Source: Luzula sylvatica (Eukaryota; Streptophyta; Magnoliopsida; Poales; Juncaceae). Taken from it: DNA of 64,000 nt. This document shows positions 36,650 through 50,677 of this stretch, piece after piece. A program made the position numbers and the translations under genes. Each line of letters begins with the position of its first letter. Position 1 is the stretch's first letter. The stretch is taken from the NCBI GenBank assembly GCA_946800325.1, contig OX326958.1, positions 16,210,992 through 16,274,991 on the forward strand, written 5' to 3'. The notes under the pieces are model-generated. The model worked only from the letters and a program-made list of their open reading frames with translations, did no database searches and had not been told where the DNA came from.

Positions 36650-39578
36650 AGTAAAAGATACGATACTAATGATCTAGGAACACGTTATTTGAACTCCTCA
36701 AAGCGTTAAAATCTTGTTTTGAATCGAAAAACAAACTTTCTTAGTGTTTGTGAAATTTGGTGAAAAGTTATGTACTGAAAGATACGATACAAATGATCTA
36801 AAAACACGTTATTTGAACTCCTCAAAGCGTTAAAATCTTGTTTTGAATCGAAAAACAAACTATCTTAGTGTTTGTGAAATTTGGTGAAACGTTATGTAGT
36901 AAAAGATACGATACAAATGATCTAGAAACACGTTATTTGAACTCCTCAAAGCGTTAAAATCTGGTTTTGAATCGAAAAACAAACTTTCTTAGTGTTTGTG
37001 AAATTTGGTGAAAAGTTATGTACTAAAAGATACGATACAAATGATCTAAAAACACGTTATTTGAACTCCTCAAAGCGTTAAAATCTGGTTTTGAATCGAA
37101 AAACAAACTTTCTTAGTGTTTGTGAAATTTGGCGAAAAGTTATGTAGTAAAAGATACGATACAAATGATCTAGGAACACGTTATTTGAACTCCTCAAAGC
37201 GTTAAAATCTTGTTTTGAATCGAAAAACAAACTTTCTTAGTGTTTGTGAAATTTGGTGAAACGTTATGTAGTAAAAGATACGATACAAATGATCTAGAAA
37301 CACGTTATTTGAACTCCTCAAAGCGTTAAAATCTGGTTTTGAATCGAAAAACAAACTTTCTTAGTGTTTGTGAAATTTGGTGAAAAGTTATGTACTAAAA
37401 GATACGATACAAATGATCTAAAAACACGTTATTTGAACTCCTCAAAGCGTTAAAATCTGGTTTTGAATCGAAAAACAAACTTTCTTAGTGTTTGTGAAAT
37501 TTGGCGAAAAGTTATGTAGTAAAAGATACGATACTAATGATCTAGGAACACGTTATTTGAACTCCTCAAAGCGTTAAAATCTTGTTTTGAATCGAAAAAC
37601 AAACTTTCTTAGTGTTTGTGAAATTTGGTGAAAAGTTATGTACTGAAAGATACGATACAAATGATCTAAAAACACGTTATTTGAACTCCTCAAAGCGTTA
37701 AAATCTTGTTTTGAATCGAAAAACAAACTTTCTTAGTGTTTGTGAAATTTGGTGAAAAGTTATGTAGTAAAAGATACGATACAAATGATCTAGAAACACG
37801 TTATTTGAACTCTTCATAGCGTTCAAATCTTGTTTTGAATCGAAAAACAAACTTTCTTAGTGTTTGTGAAATTTAGTGAAAAGTTATGTACTAAAAGATA
37901 CGATACAAATGATCTAAAAACTTGTTATTTGAACACTTCAAAGCGTTAAAATCTTGTTTTGAATCGAAAAACAAACTTTCTTAGTGTTTGTGAAATTTGG
38001 TGAAAAGTTATGTACTAAAAGATACGATACAAATGATCTAAAAACAAGTTATTTGAACTCCTCAAAGCGTTAAAATCTTGTTTTGAATCGAAAAACAAAC
38101 TTTCTTAGTGTTTGTGAAATTTGGTGAAAAGTTATGTAGTAAAAGATACGATACAAATGATCTAGAAACACGTTATTTGAACTCCTCATAGCGTTAAAAT
38201 CTTGTTTTGAATCGAAAAACAAACTTTCTTAGTGTTTGTGAAATTTGGTGAAAAGTTATGTACTAAAAGATACGATACAAATGATCTAAAAACTTGTTAT
38301 TTGAACACCTCAAAGCGTTAAAATCTTGTTTTGAATCGAAAAACAAACTTTCTTAGTGTTTGTGAAATTTGGTGAAAAGTTATGTACTAAAAGATACGAT
38401 ACAAATGATCTAAAAACAAGTTATTTGAACTCCTCAAAGCGTTAAAATCTTGTTTTGAATCGAAAAACAAACTTTCTTAGTGTTTGTGAAATTTGGTGAA
38501 AAATTATGTACTGAAAGATACGATACAAATGATCTAAAAACACGTTATTTGAACTCCTCAAAGCGTTAAAATCTTGTTTTGAATCGAAAAACAAACTTTC
38601 TTAGTGTTTGTGAAATTTGGTGAAAAGTTGTGTAGTAAAAGATACGATACAAATGATCTAGAAACACGTTATTTGAACTCCTCAAAGCGTTAAAATCTTG
38701 TTTTGAATCGAAAAACAAACTTTCTTAGTGTTTGTGAAATTTGGTGAAAAGTTATGTACTGAAAGATACGATACAAATGATCTAAAAACACGTTATTTGA
38801 ACTCCTCAAAGCGTTAAAATCTTGTTTTGAATCGAAAAACAAACTTTCTTAGTGTTTGTGAAATTTGGTGAAACGTTATGTAGTAAAAGATACGATACAA
38901 ATGATCTAGAAACACGTTATTTGAACTCCTCAAAGCGTTAAAATCTTGTTTTGAATCGAAAAACAAACTTTCTTAGTGTTTGTGAAATTTGGTGAAAAGT
39001 TATGTACTAAAAGATACGATACAAATGATCTAAAAACACGTTATTTGAACTCCTCAAAGCGTTAAAATCTGGTTTTGAATCGAAAAACAAACTTTCTTAG
39101 TGTTTGTGAAAATTGGTGAAAAGTTATGTACTAAAAGATACGATACAAATGATCTAAAAACACGTTATTTGAACTCCTCAAAGCGTTAAAATCTTGTTTT
39201 GAATCGAAAAACAAACTTTCTTAGTGTTTGTGAAATTTGGTGAAAAGTTATGTAGTAAAAGATACGATACAAATGATCTAGAAACACGTTATTTGAACTC
39301 CTCATAGCGTTAAAATCTTGTTTTGAATCGAAAAACAAACTTTCTTAGTGTTTGTGAAATTTGGTGAAAAGTTATGTACTAAAAGATACGATACAAATGA
39401 TCTAAAAACTTGTTATTTGAACACCTCAAAGCGTTAAAATCTTGTTTTGAATCGAAAAACAAACTTTCTTAGTGTTTGTGAAATTTGGTGAAAAGTTATG
39501 TACTAAAAGATACGATACAAATGATCTAAAAACAAGTTATTTGAACTCCTCAAAGCGTTAAAATCTTGTTTTGAATCG
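36650..39578 (+). repeat. Block to the right of the LTR, reused at 58.0-60.1 and 61.1-64.0 kb
   Basis: The AACTATCTT marker (36861, 58183, 61283), the CTTCATAGCGTTCAAATC monomer (37809, 59131, 62231) and GAAAATTGG (39108, 63530) show three copies. Offsets are 21322 bp (172 monomers less the two 3-bp losses) and 24422 bp. The left limit lies between 36563 (TTGTTTG absent from the copies) and 36861, and the right end of the match at 64000 is set by the window. Confidence 0.8.
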
Positions 39579-42500
39579 AAAAACAAACTTTCTTAGTGTT
39601 TGTGAAATTTGGTGAAAAGTTATGTAGTAAAAGATACGATACAAATGATCTAGAAACACGTTATTTGAATTCCTCATAGCGTTAAAATCTTGTTTTGAAT
39701 CGAAAAACAAACTTTCTTAGTGTTTGTGAAATTTGGTGAAAAGTTATGTACTAAAAGATACGATACAAATGATCTAAAACCACGTTATTTGAACTCCTCA
39801 GAGCGTTAAAATCTTGTTTTGAATCGAAAAACAAACTTTCTTAGTGTTTGTGAAATTTGGTGAAAAGTTATGTACTAAAAGATACTATACAAATGATCTA
39901 AAAACATGTTATTTGAACTCCTCAAAGCGTTAAAATCTTGTTTTGAATCGAAAAACAAACTTTCTTAGTGTTTGTGAAATTTGGTGAAAAGTTATGTACT
40001 AAAAGATACAATACAAATGATCTAAAAACACGTTATTTGAACTCCTCAAAGCGTTAAAATCTGGTTTTGAATCGAAAAACAAACTTTCTTAGTGTTTGTG
40101 AAATTTGGTGAAAAGTTATGTACTAAAAGATACGATACAAATGATCTAAAAACACGTTATTTGAACTCCTCAAAGCGTTAAAATCTGGTTTTGAATCGAA
40201 AAACAAACTTTCTTAGTGTTTGTGAAATTTGGCGAAAAGTTATGTAGTAAAAGATACGATACTAATGATCTAGGAACACGTTATTTGAACTCCTCAAAGC
40301 GTTAAAATCTTGTTTTGAATCGAAAAACAAACTTTCTTAGTGTTTGTGAAATTTGGTGAAAAGTTATGTACTGAAAGATACGATACAAATGATCTAAAAA
40401 CACGTTATTTGAACTCCTCAAAGCGTTAAAATCTTGTTTTGAATCGAAAAACAAACTTTCTTAGTGTTTGTGAAATTTGGTGAAAAGTTATGTAGTAAAA
40501 GATACGATACAAATGATCTAGAAACACGTTATTTGAACTCCTCAAAGCGTTAAAATCTTGTTTTGAATCGAAAAACAAACTTTCTTAGTGTTTGTGAAAT
40601 TTGGTGAAAAGTTATGTACTAAAAGATACGATACAAATGATCTAAAAACACGTTATTTGAACTCCTCAAAGCGTTAAAATCTGGTTTTGAATCGAAAAAC
40701 AAACTTTCTTAGTGTTTGTGAAATTTGGTGAAAAGTTATGTACTAAAAGATACGATACAAATGATCTAAAAACACGTTATTTGAACTCCTCAAAGCGTTA
40801 AAATCTGGTTTTGAATCGAAAAACAAACTTTCTTAGTGTTTGTGAAATTTGGCGAAAACTTATGTAGTAAAAGATACGATACTAATGATCTAGGAACACG
40901 TTATTTGAACTCCTCAAAGCGTTAAAATCTTGTTTTGAATCGAAAAACAAACTTTCTTAGTGTTTGTGAAATTTGGTGAAAAGTTATGTACTGAAAGATA
41001 CGATACAAATGATCTAAAAACACGTTATTTGAACTCCTCAAAGCGTTAAAATCTTGTTTTGAATCGAAAAACAAACTTTCTTAGTGTTTGTGAAATTTGG
41101 TGAAAAGTTATGTACTAAAAGATACGATACAAATGATCTAAAACCACGTTATTTGAACTCCTCAAAGCGTTAAAATCTTGTTTTGAATCGAAAAACAAAC
41201 TTTCTTAGTGTTTGTGAAATTTGGTGAAAAGTTATGTACTAAAAGATACTATACAAATGATCTAAAAACATGTTATTTGAACTCCTCAAAGCGTTAAAAT
41301 CTTGTTTTGAATCGAAAAACAAACTTTCTTAGTGTTTGTGAAATTTGGTGAAAAGTTATGTACTAAAAGATACGATACAAATGATCTAAAAACACGTTAT
41401 TTGAACTCCTCAAAGCGTTAAAATCTGGTTTTGAATCGAAAAACAAACTTTCTTAGTGTTTGTGAAATTTGGTGAAAAGTTATGTACTAAAAGATACGAT
41501 ACAAATGATCTAAAAACACGTTATTTGAACTCCTCAAAGCGTTAAAATCTGGTTTTGAATCGAAAAACAAACTTTCTTAGTGTTTGTGAAATTTGGCGAA
41601 AAGTTATGTAGTAAAAGATACGATACAAATGATCTAGGAACACGTTATTTGAACTCCTCAAAGCGTTAAAATCTTGTTTTGAATCGAAAAACAAACTTTC
41701 TTAGTGTTTGTGAAATTTGGTGAAACGTTATGTAGTAAAAGATACGATACAAATGATCTAGAAACACGTTATTTGAACTCCTCAAAGCGTTAAAATCTGG
41801 TTTTGAATCGAAAACCAAACTTTCTTAGTGTTTGTGAAATTTGGTGAAAAGTTATGTACTAAAAGATAAGATACAAATGATCTAAAAACACGTTATTTGA
41901 ACTCCTCAAAGCGTTAAAATCTGGTTTTGAATCGAAAAACAAACTTTCTTAGTGTTTGTGAAATTTGGCGAAAAGTTATGTAGTAAAAGATACGATACTA
42001 ATGATCTAGGAACACGTTATTTGAACTCCTCAAAGCGTTAAAATTTTGTTTTGAATCGAAAAACAAACTTTCTTAGTGTTTGTGAAATTTGGTGAAAAGT
42101 TATGTACTGAAAGATACGATACAAATGATCTAAAAACACGTTATTTGAACTCCTCAAAGCGTTAAAATCTTGTTTTGAATCGAAAAACAAACTTTCTTAG
42201 TGTTTGTGAAATTTGGTGAAAAGTTATGTAGTAAAAGATACGATACAAATGATCTAGAAACACGTTATTTGAACTCTTCATAGCGTTAAAATCTTGTTTT
42301 GAATCGAAAAACAAACTTTCTTAGTGTTTGTGAAATTTAGTGAAAAGTTATGTACTAAAAGATACGATACAAATGATCTAAAAACTTGTTATTTGAACAC
42401 CTCAAAGCGTTAAAATCTTGTTTTGAATCGAAAAACAAACTTTCTTAGTGTTTGTGAAATTTGGTGAAAAGTTATGTACTAAAAGATACGATACAAATGA

Positions 42501-42776
42501 TCTAAAAACAAGTTATTTGAACTCCTCAAAGCGTTAAAATCTTGTTTTGAATCGAAAAACAAACTTTCTTAGTGTTTGTGAAATTTGGTGAAAAGTTATG
42601 TAGTAAAAGATACGATACAAATGATCTAGAAACACGTTATTTGAACTCCTCATAGCGTTAAAATCTTGTTTTGAATCGAAAAACAAACTTTCTTAGTGTT
42701 TGTGAAATTTGGTGAAAAGTTATGTACTAAAAGATACGATACAAATGATCTAAAAACTTGTTATTTGAACACCTCA
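38685..42776 (+). repeat. 4092-bp segmental duplication (33 monomers), copy 1
   Basis: Rare markers recur 4092 bp downstream: GAAAATTGG (39108/43200), GAATTCCTC (39669/43761; elsewhere GAACTCCTC), AAAACCAAAC (41812/45904), GATAAGATAC (41865/45957) and AAATTTTG (42043/46135). Left of about 38685 the sequences differ (GTTGTG and AGAAAC against TACT and AAACTTG). Confidence 0.9.
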
Positions 42777-45700
42777 AAGCGTTAAAATCTTGTTTTGAAT
42801 CGAAAAACAAACTTTCTTAGTGTTTGTGAAATTTGGTGAAAAGTTATGTACTGAAAGATACGATACAAATGATCTAAAAACACGTTATTTGAACTCCTCA
42901 AAGCGTTAAAATCTTGTTTTGAATCGAAAAACAAACTTTCTTAGTGTTTGTGAAATTTGGTGAAACGTTATGTAGTAAAAGATACGATACAAATGATCTA
43001 GAAACACGTTATTTGAACTCCTCAAAGCGTTAAAATCTTGTTTTGAATCGAAAAACAAACTTTCTTAGTGTTTGTGAAATTTGGTGAAAAGTTATGTACT
43101 AAAAGATACGATACAAATGATCTAAAAACACGTTATTTGAACTCCTCAAAGCGTTAAAATCTGGTTTTGAATCGAAAAACAAACTTTCTTAGTGTTTGTG
43201 AAAATTGGTGAAAAGTTATGTACTAAAAGATACGATACAAATGATCTAAAAACACGTTATTTGAACTCCTCAAAGCGTTAAAATCTTGTTTTGAATCGAA
43301 AAACAAACTTTCTTAGTGTTTGTGAAATTTGGTGAAAAGTTATGTAGTAAAAGATACGATACAAATGATCTAGAAACACGTTATTTGAACTCCTCATAGC
43401 GTTAAAATCTTGTTTTGAATCGAAAAACAAACTTTCTTAGTGTTTGTGAAATTTGGTGAAAAGTTATGTACTAAAAGATACGATACAAATGATCTAAAAA
43501 CTTGTTATTTGAACACCTCAAAGCGTTAAAATCTTGTTTTGAATCGAAAAACAAACTTTCTTAGTGTTTGTGAAATTTGGTGAAAAGTTATGTACTAAAA
43601 GATACGATACAAATGATCTAAAAACAAGTTATTTGAACTCCTCAAAGCGTTAAAATCTTGTTTTGAATCGAAAAACAAACTTTCTTAGTGTTTGTGAAAT
43701 TTGGTGAAAAGTTATGTAGTAAAAGATACGATACAAATGATCTAGAAACACGTTATTTGAATTCCTCATAGCGTTAAAATCTTGTTTTGAATCGAAAAAC
43801 AAACTTTCTTAGTGTTTGTGAAATTTGGTGAAAAGTTATGTACTAAAAGATACGATACAAATGATCTAAAACCACGTTATTTGAACTCCTCAGAGCGTTA
43901 AAATCTTGTTTTGAATCGAAAAACAAACTTTCTTAGTGTTTGTGAAATTTGGTGAAAAGTTATGTACTAAAAGATACTATACAAATGATCTAAAAACATG
44001 TTATTTGAACTCCTCAAAGCGTTAAAATCTTGTTTTGAATCGAAAAACAAACTTTCTTAGTGTTTGTGAAATTTGGTGAAAAGTTATGTACTAAAAGATA
44101 CAATACAAATGATCTAAAAACACGTTATTTGAACTCCTCAAAGCGTTAAAATCTGGTTTTGAATCGAAAAACAAACTTTCTTAGTGTTTGTGAAATTTGG
44201 TGAAAAGTTATGTACTAAAAGATACGATACAAATGATCTAAAAACACGTTATTTGAACTCCTCAAAGCGTTAAAATCTGGTTTTGAATCGAAAAACAAAC
44301 TTTCTTAGTGTTTGTGAAATTTGGCGAAAAGTTATGTAGTAAAAGATACGATACTAATGATCTAGGAACACGTTATTTGAACTCCTCAAAGCGTTAAAAT
44401 CTTGTTTTGAATCGAAAAACAAACTTTCTTAGTGTTTGTGAAATTTGGTGAAAAGTTATGTACTGAAAGATACGATACAAATGATCTAAAAACACGTTAT
44501 TTGAACTCCTCAAAGCGTTAAAATCTTGTTTTGAATCGAAAAACAAACTTTCTTAGTGTTTGTGAAATTTGGTGAAAAGTTATGTAGTAAAAGATACGAT
44601 ACAAATGATCTAGAAACACGTTATTTGAACTCCTCAAAGCGTTAAAATCTTGTTTTGAATCGAAAAACAAACTTTCTTAGTGTTTGTGAAATTTGGTGAA
44701 AAGTTATGTACTAAAAGATACGATACAAATGATCTAAAAACACGTTATTTGAACTCCTCAAAGCGTTAAAATCTGGTTTTGAATCGAAAAACAAACTTTC
44801 TTAGTGTTTGTGAAATTTGGTGAAAAGTTATGTACTAAAAGATACGATACAAATGATCTAAAAACACGTTATTTGAACTCCTCAAAGCGTTAAAATCTGG
44901 TTTTGAATCGAAAAACAAACTTTCTTAGTGTTTGTGAAATTTGGCGAAAACTTATGTAGTAAAAGATACGATACTAATGATCTAGGAACACGTTATTTGA
45001 ACTCCTCAAAGCGTTAAAATCTTGTTTTGAATCGAAAAACAAACTTTCTTAGTGTTTGTGAAATTTGGTGAAAAGTTATGTACTGAAAGATACGATACAA
45101 ATGATCTAAAAACACGTTATTTGAACTCCTCAAAGCGTTAAAATCTTGTTTTGAATCGAAAAACAAACTTTCTTAGTGTTTGTGAAATTTGGTGAAAAGT
45201 TATGTACTAAAAGATACGATACAAATGATCTAAAACCACGTTATTTGAACTCCTCAAAGCGTTAAAATCTTGTTTTGAATCGAAAAACAAACTTTCTTAG
45301 TGTTTGTGAAATTTGGTGAAAAGTTATGTACTAAAAGATACTATACAAATGATCTAAAAACATGTTATTTGAACTCCTCAAAGCGTTAAAATCTTGTTTT
45401 GAATCGAAAAACAAACTTTCTTAGTGTTTGTGAAATTTGGTGAAAAGTTATGTACTAAAAGATACGATACAAATGATCTAAAAACACGTTATTTGAACTC
45501 CTCAAAGCGTTAAAATCTGGTTTTGAATCGAAAAACAAACTTTCTTAGTGTTTGTGAAATTTGGTGAAAAGTTATGTACTAAAAGATACGATACAAATGA
45601 TCTAAAAACACGTTATTTGAACTCCTCAAAGCGTTAAAATCTGGTTTTGAATCGAAAAACAAACTTTCTTAGTGTTTGTGAAATTTGGCGAAAAGTTATG

Positions 45701-46940
45701 TAGTAAAAGATACGATACAAATGATCTAGGAACACGTTATTTGAACTCCTCAAAGCGTTAAAATCTTGTTTTGAATCGAAAAACAAACTTTCTTAGTGTT
45801 TGTGAAATTTGGTGAAACGTTATGTAGTAAAAGATACGATACAAATGATCTAGAAACACGTTATTTGAACTCCTCAAAGCGTTAAAATCTGGTTTTGAAT
45901 CGAAAACCAAACTTTCTTAGTGTTTGTGAAATTTGGTGAAAAGTTATGTACTAAAAGATAAGATACAAATGATCTAAAAACACGTTATTTGAACTCCTCA
46001 AAGCGTTAAAATCTGGTTTTGAATCGAAAAACAAACTTTCTTAGTGTTTGTGAAATTTGGCGAAAAGTTATGTAGTAAAAGATACGATACTAATGATCTA
46101 GGAACACGTTATTTGAACTCCTCAAAGCGTTAAAATTTTGTTTTGAATCGAAAAACAAACTTTCTTAGTGTTTGTGAAATTTGGTGAAAAGTTATGTACT
46201 GAAAGATACGATACAAATGATCTAAAAACACGTTATTTGAACTCCTCAAAGCGTTAAAATCTTGTTTTGAATCGAAAAACAAACTTTCTTAGTGTTTGTG
46301 AAATTTGGTGAAAAGTTATGTAGTAAAAGATACGATACAAATGATCTAGAAACACGTTATTTGAACTCTTCATAGCGTTAAAATCTTGTTTTGAATCGAA
46401 AAACAAACTTTCTTAGTGTTTGTGAAATTTAGTGAAAAGTTATGTACTAAAAGATACGATACAAATGATCTAAAAACTTGTTATTTGAACACCTCAAAGC
46501 GTTAAAATCTTGTTTTGAATCGAAAAACAAACTTTCTTAGTGTTTGTGAAATTTGGTGAAAAGTTATGTACTAAAAGATACGATACAAATGATCTAAAAA
46601 CAAGTTATTTGAACTCCTCAAAGCGTTAAAATCTTGTTTTGAATCGAAAAACAAACTTTCTTAGTGTTTGTGAAATTTGGTGAAAAGTTATGTAGTAAAA
46701 GATACGATACAAATGATCTAGAAACACGTTATTTGAACTCCTCATAGCGTTAAAATCTTGTTTTGAATCGAAAAACAAACTTTCTTAGTGTTTGTGAAAT
46801 TTGGTGAAAAGTTATGTACTAAAAGATACGATACAAATGATCTAAAAACTTGTTATTTGAACACCTCAAAGCGTTAAAATCTTGTTTTGAATCGAAAAAC
46901 AAACTTTCTTAGTGTTTGTGAAATTTGGTGAAAAGTTATG
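42777..46940 (+). repeat. 4092-bp segmental duplication, copy 2
   Basis: Second tandem copy; agreement ends near 46942, where TACTAA stands for TACTGA of 42851. From there to about 47.75 kb the array instead follows 38386-39.2 kb (offset 8556 bp = 69 monomers, marker AAAAATTATG 38504/47060). Confidence 0.88.
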
Positions 46941-49900
46941 TACTAAAAGATACGATACAAATGATCTAAAAACAAGTTATTTGAACTCCTCAAAGCGTTA
47001 AAATCTTGTTTTGAATCGAAAAACAAACTTTCTTAGTGTTTGTGAAATTTGGTGAAAAATTATGTACTGAAAGATACGATACAAATGATCTAAAAACACG
47101 TTATTTGAACTCCTCAAAGCGTTAAAATCTTGTTTTGAATCGAAAAACAAACTTTCTTAGTGTTGGTGAAATTTGGTGAAAAGTTGTGTAGTAAAAGATA
47201 CGATACAAATGATCTAGAAACACGTTATTTGAACTCCTCAAAGCGTTAAAATCTTGTTTTGAATCGAAAAACAAACTTTCTTAGTGTTTGTGAAATTTGG
47301 TGAAAAGTTATGTACTGAAAGATACGATACAAATGATCTAAAAACACGTTATTTGAACTCCTCAAAGCGTTAAAATCTTGTTTTGAATCGAAAAACAAAC
47401 TTTCTTAGTGTTTGTGAAATTTGGTGAAACGTTATGTAGTAAAAGATACGATACAAATGATCTAGAAACACGTTATTTGAACTCCTGAAAGCGTTAAAAT
47501 CTTGTTTTGAATCGAAAAACAAACTTTCTTAGTGTTTGTGAAATTTGGTGAAAAGTTATGTACTAAAAGATACGATACAAATGATCTAAAAACACGTTAT
47601 TTGAACTCCTCAAAGCGTTAAAATCTGGTTTTGAATCGAAAAACAAACTTTCTTAGTGTTTGTGAAATTTGGTGAAAAGTTATGTACTAAAAGATACGAT
47701 ACAAATGATCTAAAAACACGTTATTTGAACTCCTCAAAGCGTTAAAATCTTGTTTTGAATCGAAAAACAAACTTTCTTAGTGTTTGTGAAATTTGGTGAA
47801 AAGTTATGTACTGAAAGATACGATACAAATGATCTAAAAACACGTTATTTGAACTCCTCAAAGCGTTAAAATCTTGTTTTGAATCGAAAAACAAACTTTC
47901 TTAGTGTTTGTGAAATTTGGTGAAAAGTTATGTAGTAAAAGATACGATACAAATGATCTAGAAACACGTTATTTGAACTCTTCATAGCGTTAAAATCTTG
48001 TTTTGAATCGAAAAACAAACTTTCTTAGTGTTTGTGAAATTTAGTGAAAAGTTATGTACTAAAAGATACGATACAAATGATCTAAAAACTTGTTATTTGA
48101 ACACCTCAAAGCGTTAAAATCTTGTTTTGAATCGAAAAACAAACTTTCTTAGTGTTTGTGAAATTTGGTGAAAAGTTATGTACTAAAAGATACGATACAA
48201 ATGATCTAAAAACAAGTTATTTGAACTCCTCAAAGCGTTAAAATCTTGTTTTGAATCGAAAAACAAACTTTCTTAGTGTTTGTGAAATTTGGTGAAAAGT
48301 TATGTAGTAAAAGATACGATACAAATGATCTAGAAACACGTCATTTGAACTCCTCATAGCGTTAAAATCTTGTTTTGAATCGAAAAACAAACTTTCTTAG
48401 TGTTTGTGAAATTTGGTGAAAAGTTATGTACTAAAAGATACGATACAAATGATCTAAAAACTTGTTATTTGAACACCTCAAAACGTTAAAATCTTGTTTT
48501 GAATCGAAAAACAAACTTTCTTAGTGTTTGTGAAATTTGGTGAAAAGTTATGTACTAAAAGATACGATACAAATGATCTAAAAACAAGTTATTTGAACTC
48601 CTCAAAGCGTTAAAATCTTGTTTTGAATCGAAAAACAAACTTTCTTAGTGTTTGTGAAATTTGGTGAAAAGTTATGTACTAAAAGATACGATACAAATGA
48701 TCTAAAAACACGTTATTTGAACTCCTCAAAGCGTTAAAATCTTGTTTTGAATCGAAAAACAAACTTTCTTAGTGTTTGTGAAATTTGGTGAAACGTTATG
48801 TAGTAAAAGATACGATACAAATGATCTAGAAACACGTTATTTGAACACCTCAAAGCGTTAAAATCTGGTTTTGAATCGAAAAACAAACTTTCTTAGTGTT
48901 TGTGAAATTTGGTGAAAAGTTATGTACTAAAAGATACGATACAAATGATCTAAAAACACGTTATTTGAACTCCTCAAAGCGTTAAAATCTGGTTTTGAAT
49001 CGAAAAACAAACTTTCTTAGTGTTTGTGAAATTTGGCGAAAAGTTATGTAGTAAAAGATACGATACTAATGATCTAGGAACACGTTATTTGAACTCCTCA
49101 AAGCGTTAAAATCTTGTTTTGAATCGAAAAACAAACTTTCTTAGTGTTTGTGAAATTTGGTGAAAAGTTATGTACTGAAAGATACGATACAAATGATCTA
49201 AAAACACGTTATTTGAACTCCTCAAAGCGTTAAAATCTTGTTTTGAATCGAAAAACAAACTTTCTTAGTGTTTGTGAAATTTGGTGAAAAGTTATGTACT
49301 AAAAGATATGATACAAATGATCTAAAAACACGTTATTTGAACTCCTCAAAGCGTTAAAATCTGGTTTTGAATCGAAAAACAAACTTTCTTAGTGTTTGTG
49401 AAATTTGGCGAAAAGTTATGTAGTAAAAGATACGATACAAATGATCTAGGAACACGTTATTTGAACTCCTCAAAGCGTTAAAATCTTGTTTTGAATCGAA
49501 AAACAAACTTTCTTAGTGTTTGTGAAATTTGGTGAGAAGTTATGTAGTAAAAGATACGATACAAATGATCTAGAAACACGTTATTTGAACTCCTCAAAGC
49601 GTTAAAATCTTGTTTTGAATCGAAAAACAAACTTTCTTAGTGTTTGTGAAATTTGGTGAAAAGTTATGTAGTAAAAGATACGATACAAATGATCTAGAAA
49701 CACGTTATTTGAACTCCTCATAGCGTTAAAATCTTGTTTTGAATCGAAAAACAAACTTTCTTAGTGTTTGTGAAATTTGGTGAAAAGTTATGTACTAAAA
49801 GATACGATACAAATGATCTAAAACCACGTTATTTGAACTCCTCAGAGCGTTAAAATCTTGTTTTGAATCGAAAAACAAACTTTCTTAGTGTTTGTGAAAT

Positions 49901-50556
49901 TTGGTGAGAAGTTATGTAGTAAAAGATACGATACAAATGATCTAGAAACACGTTATTTGAACTCCTCAAAGCGTTAAAATCTTGTTTTGAATCGAAAAAC
50001 AAACTTTCTTAGTGTTTGTGAAATTTGGTGAAAAGTTATGTAGTAAAAGATATGATACAAATGATCTAGAAACACGTTATTTGAACTCCTCATAGCGTTA
50101 AAATCTTGTTTTGAATCGAAAAACAAACTTTCTTAGTGTTTGTGAAATTTGGTGAAAAGTTATGTACTAAAAGATACGATACAAATGATCTAAAACCACG
50201 TTATTTGAACTCCTCAGAGCGTTAAAATCTTGTTTTGAATCGAAAAACAAACTTTCTTAGTGTTTGTGAAATTTGGTGAAAAGTTATGTACTAAAAGATA
50301 CTATACAAATGATCTAAAAACATGTTATTTGAACTCCTCAAAGCGTTAAAATCTTGTTTTGAATCGAAAAACAAACTTTCTTAGTGTTTGTGAAATTTGG
50401 TGAAAAGTTATGTAGTAAAAGATACGATACAAATGATCTAAAAACACGTTATTTGAACTCCTCAAAGCGTTAAAATCTGGTTTTGAATCGAAAAACAAAC
50501 TTTCTTAGTGTTTGTGAAATTTGGTGAAAAGTTATGTACTAAAAGATACGATACAA

Positions 50557-50677
50557 ATGATCTAAAAACACGTTATTTGAACTCAAAGCGTTAAAATCTG
50601 GTTTTGAATCGAAAAACAAACTTTCTTAGTGTTTGTGAAATTTGGCGAAAAGTTATGTAGTAAAAGATACGATACTA
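50557..50677 (+). repeat. 121-bp monomer with a 3-bp deletion
   Basis: GAACTCAAAGCG replaces GAACTCCTCAAAGCG, a loss of three bases within the short CTCCTC direct repeat, a typical slippage site. This monomer and its duplicate are the only ones of non-standard length seen in the window. Confidence 0.95.
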
